Below, one piece after another: positions 39,821-47,561 of a DNA stretch of 54,533 nucleotides. Position numbers and translations under genes: made by a program. Location of the stretch: positions 1 through 54,533 of the forward strand of contig DATKZY010000158.1 in NCBI GenBank assembly GCA_035527715.1. The letters run 5' to 3'. This DNA is from DSUN01 sp035527715. Lineage in GTDB: Bacteria; Planctomycetota; PUPC01; DSUN01. The notes below the pieces were generated by a model. It did no database searches. It saw only the letters and a program-made list of their open reading frames with translations, and was not told the origin of the DNA. Within the stretch, counting starts at the first letter, position 1, and every line of letters begins with the position of its first letter.

Positions 39821-42099
39821 TCGTCCTCCCCCTTCATCCGTTGCTTCTCGCGGCGCGCGCTCAGCAGCCAGCCGACGGCTCCCTCGGCCGCGTAGGCCAG
39901 GAGGAGCAGCCCGACCACGGGCAGCCACAGCTCGCCGCCGCGGACCGACAGGTCGAGGGCCTCGGCCCCGCTCACCACCCTGGCGCCGGCGCCCAACGCC
40001 TCCGCCGCGCCGCTCGCGGCCAGCGGCGTCGGGTCGCTCTCGCGCGGGTCGGGGTTCACGGCGATGCAGCGGGCGTAGGCGGCGCGCGGTGCGGCACTGC
40101 CGGCCGGCTGCGGCTTCCTGAGCAGGTAGCGCCCGGCGGGCAGGCCCGGCAGCAGGACCGTTCGCCCGTCGCGGATGGGGAGCGCCACAGGCTGGAAGCC
40201 TGTGCCACCAGTGGCATTGGCATCTCGCGAGTGGCCGGCGGGGGCCAGCTCGAGCTCGCTCAGGAACGCGAAGGGCGTTTCCGAAACATCCAGCACCGCC
40301 GGCCGCGTGGCCGTGACCACGTCGGGCCGACGCACCTCCAGGTCCCCCGCCAGATAGCTCACCAGGTGCCACATCAGCGCGGGGAAGACGCGGGTGCGGG
40401 CGATGTTGCCGCGCGACAGCTCGAAGCCGAAGGCCAGGAGCACGGCCCTGCCGCGTCCGATGGGCATCTCGACGGCCAGCGGCCGCCCATCCGTCCCGCG
40501 GAGGGTCACGGAGGCCTTCGCCGCCACGTCGCGCACCTCGCGTGTGGTTGCGAGGCGGACGGCTGACAGGTCGCCCTTCAGCCTGTCGCGGAACGGCGCG
40601 AGGAGCGGATGGGCGCTGCCGGCCTGCTGGAGGCCGATGGGCGGCTCGGCGGCCAGGTCGTTGCCGACCGCGGCGGGAGCCAGGCGGCCGCGCCCCTCGC
40701 CGCCCGCGGCGAACGTGCGGTTGAACTTCATCGCGTTCGTGTCGCGCGAGCAGACGAACAGCAGCGAGCGGCCCTGCCTCACGAACGTGTCGAGGTCCTT
40801 CAGCGCCTGCTCGGGCAGCGCGCTCACGTCGTAGAGCGCCACGAGGTCGTACTGGCTCAGCGGCTGGGCCGCCAGAGCCTCGGGCGTGACGACGGTCGTG
40901 CGGATGCCGGTGCCGTAGGCCCGGCCCAGCTCGCGGCCCGGGTTGAGCACGAGCTGGAGGATTCGCGCCCCGCCGAGCTTGTCCCCCGCCTCTGCCGGCG
41001 TCTCCGCCTCCCCCAGGCCGGCGAGGGGCGAGGGCCCCGGCGGCGAGCCGTGAGCCGCCTCGCGCACGATCAGCACGCGGCGGGCGTCGGCCACGTCGAG
41101 CGGCACGCCGAAGGCGTTGTCGTGGCCGAGCGCGTCCGCGCCATCCAGCCGCGCCTGCACGAAGGTGCGCACCGCGCGGTTCACGCGTAGCGTAAGGTCA
41201 ACGTCCGCCGTCGAGCCCGGCTCGACCGCGACCTGTCGGGCGGCGGGCTCGCGCTTGTCGCCGGCCTCGAGGCGCACCGAGGCATCGGCAGCCTCCTTGC
41301 CGCAGTTGAGCAGTGTGGCCACCACGTGGGCATCGTCGTCCACCTTCACACGCGTGCCGCGCACGGCGGCGTGGGTGATGGCCAGGTTGGGCGTCTGGTC
41401 GGGGGCGAGATTCACCAGGGCGATGTCGAGCGCGTCGCCGAGGTCGCGCTGAACCTCGCGGATGCGTTCGAGGTCGCGCTGGCTTCGGGCCTCGAAGGCG
41501 GTGGAGCGCAGGTCGGTGAGGACGACGATCTGCGAGCGCGCCTCGCGCCGGCCGGCCACCAGGTCGCACGCCCGCGCGACGGCGCGGACCAGGCCGCAGC
41601 CGCTTCCGTCGGTTGTGCACAAGCCGTCGAGGCCGGCGAGCGCCTGCGCGGGCGTGGGCTGGAGGGGCGCCACCTCGCGCAGCGTGTCGCCCGCGGCCAG
41701 GAGCGCGCAGCCGCTGGGCGGGCGAATCGCGCTCAACGCCTCACGGGCGCGAGCCTTCGCCTGGTCGAAGAGCATCTTCCCCTTGTCCGCCTTCAGCCGC
41801 ATGCTCGCCGAGCAGTCGAGCACGACCACCAGGTTCCGCGGCGCCCGGCTCCCCGTGGCGCACGACGCGAAGAGCCGCGCCATCGCCAGCACCAGAAGCG
41901 CGAGCACCAGGAGGCGGAGGAGCAGTTGCCCCACGTCCACGAGCCGCATGGCGAAGACGTTCGACCGCTCGTCCGCCTGAAGCAGCCGCAACGAGGGGAA
42001 CTCCAGCACCTGGTACTTGTGCCGGGCGATCAGGTGGAGCGCCACGGGAATGGCGAGGCCCACCAAGCCGAGGAGCATTGCGGGGAACAGAAGGCTCAT
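39817..42099 (-). CDS. BatA-like VWA membrane protein
   Basis: 760 residues. The N-terminus MSLLFPAMLLGLVGLAIPVALHLI is the BatA signature, followed by a second helix (about 58-78) and a VWA domain with metal-ion site DCSASM at 95-100. A Ser/Ala-rich link leads to beta-rich and GATase-like regions, and a last helix lies near the end (LWLPVVGLLLLAYAAEGAVGWLL). BatA-type proteins act with MoxR ATPases and DUF58 proteins at the membrane. The gene overlaps both neighbours by 4 bases (ATGA), which implies translational coupling. A short palindromic repeat is in frame near residues 632-638 (GTGFQPV). Confidence 0.88.
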   Translation of the reverse strand: MSLLFPAMLLGLVGLAIPVALHLIARHKYQVLEFPSLRLLQADERSNVFAMRLVDVGQLLLRLLVLALLVLAMARLFASCATGSRAPRNLVVVLDCSASMRLKADKGKMLFDQAKARAREALSAIRPPSGCALLAAGDTLREVAPLQPTPAQALAGLDGLCTTDGSGCGLVRAVARACDLVAGRREARSQIVVLTDLRSTAFEARSQRDLERIREVQRDLGDALDIALVNLAPDQTPNLAITHAAVRGTRVKVDDDAHVVATLLNCGKEAADASVRLEAGDKREPAARQVAVEPGSTADVDLTLRVNRAVRTFVQARLDGADALGHDNAFGVPLDVADARRVLIVREAAHGSPPGPSPLAGLGEAETPAEAGDKLGGARILQLVLNPGRELGRAYGTGIRTTVVTPEALAAQPLSQYDLVALYDVSALPEQALKDLDTFVRQGRSLLFVCSRDTNAMKFNRTFAAGGEGRGRLAPAAVGNDLAAEPPIGLQQAGSAHPLLAPFRDRLKGDLSAVRLATTREVRDVAAKASVTLRGTDGRPLAVEMPIGRGRAVLLAFGFELSRGNIARTRVFPALMWHLVSYLAGDLEVRRPDVVTATRPAVLDVSETPFAFLSELELAPAGHSRDANATGGTGFQPVALPIRDGRTVLLPGLPAGRYLLRKPQPAGSAAPRAAYARCIAVNPDPRESDPTPLAASGAAEALGAGARVVSGAEALDLSVRGGELWLPVVGLLLLAYAAEGAVGWLLSARREKQRMKGEDE
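40186..40204. repeat. Palindrome inside the BatA-like gene
   Basis: An 8-base stem CACAGGCT with loop GGA, followed directly by a second small palindrome (TGCCAC-CA-GTGGCA at 40203-40216). It encodes GTGFQPV in frame. Confidence 0.7.
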
Positions 42100-42998
42100 C
42101 TCGCTCTTTCCCTGCGATAGAGCAGGTAATCTTTGAGCACCATCTCGATGGGCTGCGCGGTGTCCACAAACCGATAGTCGGCCCCGCAGGCGACGGTGCC
42201 CGAGGCGATGGCGTCGCGAAACCGCTCGAGCCGCTCGAGATACTGCGGTCGCTGCCGCAGCGGGTCGTTCATGAGCTGCCCGCCCGTCTCCATGTCCCGA
42301 AACGTCGTCAGCGCCCGGAAGGGGAACGTCACCTCATCATGGTCCATGACCTGGAGCACCACCACGTCGTGGCCGCGGGCGACCAGGTGGCGAATGCCCT
42401 CGACCACGCGGGCGGGCGGGCCGTAGCAGTCGCTGATGAGGAGCACGATGCCGCGGCGGGTGAGCCGCTGGCCGACGACCTCGAGCACGCGCGCGAGATT
42501 CGTCGCCCCGCGGGCCTCGAGCGATTCGAGCTTGGCCAGGAGCGCGTAGAGGTGCCGCTGCCCCTGCTTGGGCGGCACGAACTCCCGCAGGTCCTGGTCG
42601 AAGGTCACGAGGCCCGGGGCATCCTGCTGGCGGTTGACGAGGAACGCGAGGGAGGCGGCGAGGTAGCAGGCGTACTCGAGCTTCGTCAGCCGCGCCCCGT
42701 CGCTCGGGCGGTAGGCCATTGAGCGGCTCGCGTCGAGCAGGCACACGACGTTCATGTTCGATTCCATCTCGAACCGCTTCACGAAGTACTTCTCGGTCCG
42801 CGCCAGCATCTTCCAGTCAATCGTCCGCGGGTCGTCGCCGGGCGCGTACTCGCGGTGGTCCACGAACTCCACGCTGAAGCCGTAGTAGGGGCTGCGGTGC
42901 CGCGAGGCGTAGAGCCCCTCGACCAGCAGCCGCGCCTTCAGCTCGATGTTGGCGATCGAGCGGAGAATCTGGGGGTCAAGGAAACGGGTAGCGGGCAC
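42096..42998 (-). CDS. DUF58 domain protein
   Basis: 300 residues with a GTG start. The DUF58 signature YAPGDDPRTIDWKMLAR is present, preceded by FLDPQILRSIANIELKARLLVEG, the normal N-terminus of the family, and followed by a VWA-like region with LLDASRSMAYRP. No membrane segment. DUF58 proteins are partners of MoxR ATPases and VWA proteins; their exact action is not settled. The GTG at 42998 is chosen because it has AAGGGGTGG at a 6-base spacing and gives the family's usual start. A GTG at 43106 in the same frame would add residues encoded by heptad repeats. The gene overlaps the BatA-like gene by 4 bases. Confidence 0.9.
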   Translation of the reverse strand: MPATRFLDPQILRSIANIELKARLLVEGLYASRHRSPYYGFSVEFVDHREYAPGDDPRTIDWKMLARTEKYFVKRFEMESNMNVVCLLDASRSMAYRPSDGARLTKLEYACYLAASLAFLVNRQQDAPGLVTFDQDLREFVPPKQGQRHLYALLAKLESLEARGATNLARVLEVVGQRLTRRGIVLLISDCYGPPARVVEGIRHLVARGHDVVVLQVMDHDEVTFPFRALTTFRDMETGGQLMNDPLRQRPQYLERLERFRDAIASGTVACGADYRFVDTAQPIEMVLKDYLLYRRERAR

Positions 42999-43004
42999 AG
43001 CGGG

Positions 43005-43013
43005 CCACCCCTT
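43005..43013 (-). promoter_or_regulatory. Ribosome binding site fixing the DUF58 GTG start
   Basis: AAGGGGTGG on the minus strand, 6 bases before GTG at 42998. It supports this start over one inside the upstream repeat island. Confidence 0.6.
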
Positions 43014-43030
43014 GTTGCAGGCCAAACGAG

Positions 43031-43119
43031 GACGCGTGACCCGTGACGCGTGAGAAGACGAGGAGAAGAACCTTGCCGCGCTGGCTCCTATCCTGTCACG
43101 CGTCACGCATCACGCGTCA
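43031..43119. repeat. Heptad repeat island between moxR and DUF58
   Basis: ACGCGTG-type heptads lie at 43031-43053 and in opposite orientation at 43095-43119. They are the same family as 9581-9648 and 8821-8836. The island separates two genes that otherwise would be tightly spaced. Confidence 0.85.
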
Positions 43120-43123
43120 GGAA

Positions 43124-44137
43124 TTAAGCCTTCCCTTCTGGGACAGCCTTCAGAATGGCATCCACTACCGCGTCGGCGTCTATTCCTTCGGCCAGCGCCG
43201 TGTAGTTGGTCACCAGGCGGTGGCGCAGGACGGGATGGACGACGGCCCGCACGTCCTCGACGGTGGCGTGCAGTTTCCCCCGAAGGAGTGCGCGGCTCTT
43301 CGCGCCCAGCGACAGGTATTGCCCCGCCCGCGGCCCGGCGCCCCAGGCCAGATACTTGCGGCTCGCCTCGGGCGACTCCGCGTCCTTCGGATGCGTCGCC
43401 TCCACCAGCCGCACGATGTAGTCGAGCACGTGCTCGCTGATGGGGATGATGCGCACGGCGTCGCGGAGCGTCAGCACGTCGGCCGCGTCGAGCACGGCCT
43501 GCGGCTCCTCCCGCCGCCCCGCCGTCGTCACCTTGATGATCTCCTTCAGGTCGTCCTTCTTCGGATAGTCCACCCACACCATGAACATGAAGCGGTCGAG
43601 CTGCGCCTCGGGCAGGGGATACGTGCCCTCCTGCTCGATGGGGTTCTGCGTGGCCATGACCATGAACGGCTCCTGGAGCGGATACGTCCTCCGTCCCACG
43701 GTCACGTGCTTCTCCTGCATGGCCTCGAGGAGGGCGGCCTGCGTTTTCGGCGGCGTGCGGTTGATTTCGTCGGCCAGCACCAGATTCGTGAACACGGGGC
43801 CTTCGACGAACACGAATGCCTTGTGCCCCGTCGCGTGGTCCTCCTCGAGCACGTCGGTGCCCGTGATGTCGGACGGCATCATGTCGGGCGTGAACTGAAT
43901 GCGTCGGAAGCCCACCGAGAGGGTCTTGGCCAGGGTGCTCACGAGCAGGGTCTTGGCCAGGCCGGGCACGCCCACCATCAGCACGTGGCCCCCCGCGAAC
44001 AGGGCGGTGAGCACCTGCTCGACCAGGTGCTCCTGGCCGATGATCACCTTTCGCACCTCGGCCAGAATGCGGTCGCGGCACTGATGGGCCTTCTCCACCA
44101 GGGCCAGATCCGACGCCTGCGGTCGCTCGTCGCTCAC
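43124..44137 (-). CDS. moxR: MoxR-family AAA+ ATPase
   Basis: 337 residues from a GTG start. Walker A GVPGLAKT is at 56-63 and Walker B LVLADEINR at 119-127. NRTPPKTQAALLEAMQE, the sensor 1 stretch MVMATQNPIEQEGTYPLPEAQLDRFMF and the C-terminal lid are all typical of MoxR. These ATPases act as chaperone-like motors for metal insertion or membrane complex assembly, with DUF58 and VWA partners encoded downstream as here. The GTG at 44137 has AAGGAGG just upstream. A TTG at 44209 in frame is rejected because it falls inside the promoter -35 box. It is the first gene of the long minus-strand cluster. Confidence 0.95.
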   Translation of the reverse strand: MSDERPQASDLALVEKAHQCRDRILAEVRKVIIGQEHLVEQVLTALFAGGHVLMVGVPGLAKTLLVSTLAKTLSVGFRRIQFTPDMMPSDITGTDVLEEDHATGHKAFVFVEGPVFTNLVLADEINRTPPKTQAALLEAMQEKHVTVGRRTYPLQEPFMVMATQNPIEQEGTYPLPEAQLDRFMFMVWVDYPKKDDLKEIIKVTTAGRREEPQAVLDAADVLTLRDAVRIIPISEHVLDYIVRLVEATHPKDAESPEASRKYLAWGAGPRAGQYLSLGAKSRALLRGKLHATVEDVRAVVHPVLRHRLVTNYTALAEGIDADAVVDAILKAVPEGKA

Positions 44138-44180
44138 GGCGCCTCCTTCACGCACGATGGGATTGGTTGAGCCGCCCCGC

Positions 44181-44209
44181 ATTCTAGCAGACACATCCCC
44201 ATCGCTCAA
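44181..44209 (-). promoter_or_regulatory. Promoter for moxR and the downstream cluster
   Basis: On the minus strand: TTGAGC (44209-44204), a 17-base spacer ending GTGTCTGC, and TAGAAT (44186-44181). It is nearly identical to the promoter at 48985-49013 over more than 30 bases. Confidence 0.85.
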
Positions 44210-44215
44210 GGCCCG

Positions 44216-44320
44216 CCCAGAGTCGTCCAGTGTCGCTCAGAGTCGCTCACTCGCCGTTTGCCCATTCTCCGCCTTCCGGCTCAGTGTTGCTCAGTGTTGT
44301 CAATGTTGCTCACTTTCGCG
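44216..44320. repeat. Repeat island CTCAGAGTCGC / CTCAGTGTTG
   Basis: Degenerate copies of a 10-11 base unit (CAGAGTCGTC, CAGTGTCGCT, CAGAGTCGCT, CAGTGTTGCT) broken by CCATTCTCCGCCTTCCGG. The same unit and the same interrupter occur at 49066-49245. Confidence 0.85.
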
Positions 44321-44370
44321 CCACACCCACCACGCCGCTGGGGGGGCGGGGGCTTCCCGCCTCGCCCTCT

Positions 44371-44417
44371 CTCCTCCGTCGTCTGCCGACTCCTGTCTTC
44401 CGTCTGCCGACTGCTGG
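44371..44417. repeat. Repeat island GTCTGCCGACTCCT
   Basis: CTCCGTCGTCTGCCGACTCC and TTCCGTCTGCCGACTGCTGG follow one another; similar to the in-gene island at 36413-36459. Confidence 0.75.
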
Positions 44418-44511
44418 TTGACTTGACTCGCGCCCTTCGCCCCCTTGGGGGGCGCGAGTCAAAGAAGGGGCACGAGGCGTCAACCCCCTGCCCGCCGCGC
44501 TAGCTCTGTTC

Positions 44512-44642
44512 AGAGGATCAACCTGCCCCCCCCTGCGACCTGATCCTCTGTCGCCCATTCGTAAGTCTTTGCCGGAAGGACACTTCGGATACGGCTGCGA
44601 CAGAGGATCACCTGGCCCCCCTGGGGAATTGATCCCCTGTCG
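44512..44642. repeat. Two related hairpins with C-run loops
   Basis: Hairpin 1: CAGAGGATCA (44512-44521) and its perfect complement (44532-44541), loop of C-rich 10 bases. Hairpin 2: CGACAGAGGATCA (44598-44610) and complement with one mismatch (44630-44642). They may terminate the minus-strand transcript ending at 44765. Their reverse strand reads GGGGGCCAGGTGATCC, linking them to other GGGGCCAGG elements. Confidence 0.75.
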
Positions 44643-44764
44643 GCGGTGCGAGAGGCGATTGCGGCTGAACGCCAACTCCCCGTCCCCTCTTGTCAAGAGC
44701 CGTCTCTAACTCATTCTTCCGTCGCCTCTTGCGTCTTCTTGTCGTGCCAGGCGTAGGCCTCGGC

Positions 44765-46072
44765 CTACTGGGTCTGAAGCGTGCGCACCGCTATCAGGGT
44801 CCTGCCGCCTTCCTCCTTCTCGTAGGCGCACAACAGCTTGCCTGCACCGTTGCCGGCCAGGGCCGGACTGCACTCGTCGGCCGGGCTCGCCGCCACCGCG
44901 ACGCCATCCTTGTCCATGGGCTCCCAGCCGTCCACGCGCGCCGCCAGGATGTCGCCGTTGATCAGATCCATGCCGCTCGCGCCGCCGGTGTGATAGCGCT
45001 GCCACACCGCGACGCAGTATTGCCCGTCCGGGGCCAAGGCGCTGCCGCCATACGGCCACACCTCGGCGATGTTCGCCGAGCCGCGTGTGCCGTGGCCCTT
45101 CTTGCCCATGCTCGTGTCGAGCCAGTTGGCTGGCACCCCCTTGGAGCGGTCCTCCGACGGCGAGTCGCGTTTGCCTTCGGGGGTGATTCTGTAGAGCTTC
45201 TGGGCGGCCACGCTGCGGCCCCACCAGTTGGGAGGGCCCCCATGACACACCATCAGCCAACCCTTTTCCTCGGGCATGGCACAGATGGAGTATCGGGTGG
45301 CCTCCCACATAAAGCCCGGCTTCGACAGGGGCTTTGCGGCCGTGTCCATGCGCAGCCAGCTCTTCGACTGCCCAGCAGCCATTACTCCGTTGCTGCCGAT
45401 TGTGGAGTAGAGCAGCAGGTGCTCCTTGCCGTTCCAGGCGATCCGGGGACTTGCACCGGCGATGACGACAACGGGCTGCCCCGCGGCGCCGTCCGGCCCG
45501 ATCCGTGCCGCAAGGACCTTCGCGGTCGTCTCGTCGCCCTGGAATGCGTGCCAGACGGCCAGGAAGCCCTTGTCGTCGGCGGCGACGTCGGGCATCGCCT
45601 GCGTGCGCGGAGCGGCGGCAATGGCGATCGGCTGTGCGTCGAGGACTTTCCCCTCCGGCGACACCCGTGCCCCCAGGACGTCGCAGTCCTTGCCGTTGCG
45701 CAGGTCCTGCCAGACCACCAGGAAGGCCCCGCCGAAGAACGCCACCCGGGGGTTCTCCTGCACACCCGTCTTGCACGGCGCGATCTCGATGCCCTTGGGG
45801 TCGAGCGCCCTGCCGTCCAGCGCCACGCGGGCCGCGTAGACCCTGGAATTCCCTCCGTCGCCGTGCCAGCCTTCCTGCCAGGCGACCAGGTAGACGTCCT
45901 TGCCGAAGGCAACGGCGGGCGACGCTCGCAGGGTCCTGCCGGGACCGTCGGACATGAGCGTCACCTCGTCCCCGACCTTGATCGCGCCTGCCGGCGCCTC
46001 GCCGCAGAGGGCGAGCACGGGCCAGGCGAGCAGGAACAACACGGCGAAAGAGGTCGCAGCAGCCGGCCTCAT
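44765..46072 (-). CDS. Secreted propeller-like repeat protein
   Basis: 435 residues with signal peptide MRPAAATSFAVLFLLAWPVLALCGE. The body is a run of blades with a common pattern: YLVAWQEGW....YAARVALDGRALDPKGIEIA, FLVVWQDLRNGKD.LGARVSPEGKVLD, FLAVWHAFQGDET.VLAARIGPDG, then CVAVWQRYHTGG and LLCAYEKEEGG. This is typical of beta-propellers with an AVWQ motif. No catalytic residues were recognised. The ATG overlaps the stop of the preceding gene (ATGA), so the two are co-translated. A palindrome (GTAGGCC-TC-GGCCTAC, 44753-44768) covers the stop codon. Role unknown; likely an extracytoplasmic binding protein. Confidence 0.8.
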   Translation of the reverse strand: MRPAAATSFAVLFLLAWPVLALCGEAPAGAIKVGDEVTLMSDGPGRTLRASPAVAFGKDVYLVAWQEGWHGDGGNSRVYAARVALDGRALDPKGIEIAPCKTGVQENPRVAFFGGAFLVVWQDLRNGKDCDVLGARVSPEGKVLDAQPIAIAAAPRTQAMPDVAADDKGFLAVWHAFQGDETTAKVLAARIGPDGAAGQPVVVIAGASPRIAWNGKEHLLLYSTIGSNGVMAAGQSKSWLRMDTAAKPLSKPGFMWEATRYSICAMPEEKGWLMVCHGGPPNWWGRSVAAQKLYRITPEGKRDSPSEDRSKGVPANWLDTSMGKKGHGTRGSANIAEVWPYGGSALAPDGQYCVAVWQRYHTGGASGMDLINGDILAARVDGWEPMDKDGVAVAASPADECSPALAGNGAGKLLCAYEKEEGGRTLIAVRTLQTQ

Positions 46073-47343
46073 CGCTTCACCTCCTTCTTGTTGTACGCCC
46101 GCCAGACCCCAGATTGGTCCGCCCACCCCGTTATGAATACTCCGCCTTTCGAGTCGACGCCTGCGCAGTTGCACAGGTACAATCTCCACTGCTCCCCTGG
46201 AACGCCCACGGCGTTGAGCTCGTTGGGGCCAAACGGCTGGGGCTTGGTCTGCGGTCTCCTGGCGGCGAACACCGTCCTGACCCATCCGTCGCCGTCAAGC
46301 CGCAGCCAGCGAAAGCGCAAGTGGTCGGGTCCCCAGACCCAGAGGGCGTTGTAGAAAGGATCGTAGAGCCCGCGTATGCCCGAGTTGCCCCCGGCGTGGG
46401 TCAGGGCCGGGCCGTCGGTCTCTTTTCCGCCGCGCTTGTACTTATCTGAGTGAGCCTTGATGCCGCAGACCCGGGTCAGCTCGCCGGTCTTCAGGTCGCA
46501 CCTGAAGACCCCCTTGAGGTAGTAGAAGCTGGTGATGTAGAGCGTGTCGTCATTCTCGCCGAGGCTCAGCAATCCTTGGGCCATGGCAAAAACCAAGCAG
46601 TTGTCCCTATCCTGATCCACGAACTTGAGGGGTACCGTCGAAACTGTCCCGTTCTCGAGCCGGCGCAGGGCCCGGTCCGTTCTCTCGTCCTCAAGCCAGA
46701 AGAACGTCCCCTGGGAGTTGCAGACCACGCCCCGGCAAAACGACTGGAACGTCGCCTCCTTCGCCGGGCCATCCTGCGGCTTGCTCCGCTTGTCGGGAGC
46801 CTTGTTGGGAATGCCGGCGACCACCTCCACCCAGCGCGAGCCGTCGGGCTTCTCCACCACCCGGCGCAGGCAGTTGGGCCCGGTGAGGTAGAGCGCCTTG
46901 TCCTTCGGGTTCCAGATCGGCGCGCCTGCCTGGCACTGTTCCATCGGTCCCTCGATCAGGCCTCTCGTCTCCATAACCAGGCGAAGCATCCCGTCGGGGG
47001 TCACCTTCACGAGTTTCTTGACTGCAGCGCCGACCAAGCCGCAATTCAGGTACACTGTGCCATCCCCTGCTTCCACGCACCCGCTGGGGCGTTGGAGCCC
47101 GCCAACCTCGCGCGCCGGGCCTTGGCAGAACCGGGAACCGGCCGTGTTGTTGCCGGCGAAACGGTCCACCACCCAGTCGCCGATGCTGTCGTCGAATACG
47201 ACCTCGGGAAGGTTGTCCAGGTCCGGAGCGCCGTGAGCCGGCGCAGGCGCCGCCGGCTTGTCCTCTGCCCTACTGTACCCGGCCGCCCAGAACGCTGCGC
47301 CGGCGGCCAGCGTTGCGGCAGCGATCCCCAGTCCGATCTTCAC
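46069..47343 (-). CDS. Exported NHL-type propeller protein
   Basis: 424 residues from GTG 47343. A GTG two codons upstream (47349) is possible, but AAGGAG is 8 bases from the second GTG and only 2 from the first. An N-terminal membrane anchor or signal (KIGLGIAAATLAAGAAFWAAGY) is followed by an Ala/Pro linker. NHL-like blades follow: WVVDRFAGNNTAGSRF, LQRPSGCVEAGDGTVYLNCG, KLVKVTPDGMLRLV, GPAKEATFQSFCRGVVCNSQGTFFWLED. The pattern of path-like phrases (FQSFCRGVV..) is typical of NHL repeats. It forms a two-gene operon with the gene ending at 44765, driven by the promoter at 47469-47497. Confidence 0.75.
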   Translation of the reverse strand: MKIGLGIAAATLAAGAAFWAAGYSRAEDKPAAPAPAHGAPDLDNLPEVVFDDSIGDWVVDRFAGNNTAGSRFCQGPAREVGGLQRPSGCVEAGDGTVYLNCGLVGAAVKKLVKVTPDGMLRLVMETRGLIEGPMEQCQAGAPIWNPKDKALYLTGPNCLRRVVEKPDGSRWVEVVAGIPNKAPDKRSKPQDGPAKEATFQSFCRGVVCNSQGTFFWLEDERTDRALRRLENGTVSTVPLKFVDQDRDNCLVFAMAQGLLSLGENDDTLYITSFYYLKGVFRCDLKTGELTRVCGIKAHSDKYKRGGKETDGPALTHAGGNSGIRGLYDPFYNALWVWGPDHLRFRWLRLDGDGWVRTVFAARRPQTKPQPFGPNELNAVGVPGEQWRLYLCNCAGVDSKGGVFITGWADQSGVWRAYNKKEVKR

Positions 47344-47468
47344 GATCACTGCTCCTTTACTGATTCAGTGGGAACAGGTGTCAAATCTTCAAATATCAAT
47401 TATCGCCTCCTTGAGGAGGTCGTGACGGAGGCGGCGGTTGCGACGGCGCGGCTCGCCGCCCTCCCCCA

Positions 47469-47497
47469 ATGCTATCGCGCGAGATCGGGGATGTCAA
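47469..47497 (-). promoter_or_regulatory. Promoter for the two-gene propeller operon
   Basis: On the minus strand: TTGACA (47497-47492), a 17-base spacer and TAGCAT (47474-47469). The leader of about 120 bases contains a small CCTCC-TTGA-GGAGG palindrome (about 47407-47420). Confidence 0.65.
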
Positions 47498-47561
47498 GAG
47501 GCGCGAAGGCCCCTGTTCAAGGTGCCAGGCACCGCCCCCCCCTGCGCCCCCGCGCCCCCGT

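Larger units (their letters stand above)
44210..44764. other. Intergenic region of repeats
   Basis: About 550 bases between the moxR promoter and the end of the next minus-strand gene. It contains an AGAGTCG repeat island, a GTCTGCC island, and two related hairpins. No coding sequence is convincing. Confidence 0.7.

Noticed and set aside
42999..43106. Earlier GTG start for DUF58
   Set aside because: It lies in the heptad repeat island and would add Ser/Arg-rich residues not seen in the family; the inner GTG has a better ribosome binding site.
43031..43119. Possible CRISPR array
   Set aside because: The repeats are 7 bases and contiguous, without unique spacers, and no cas gene is present.
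47521..47533. GGTGCC-A-GGCACC palindrome as a terminator
   Set aside because: The stem is only 6 bases with a 1-base loop and lies just before the next promoter; too weak to call.
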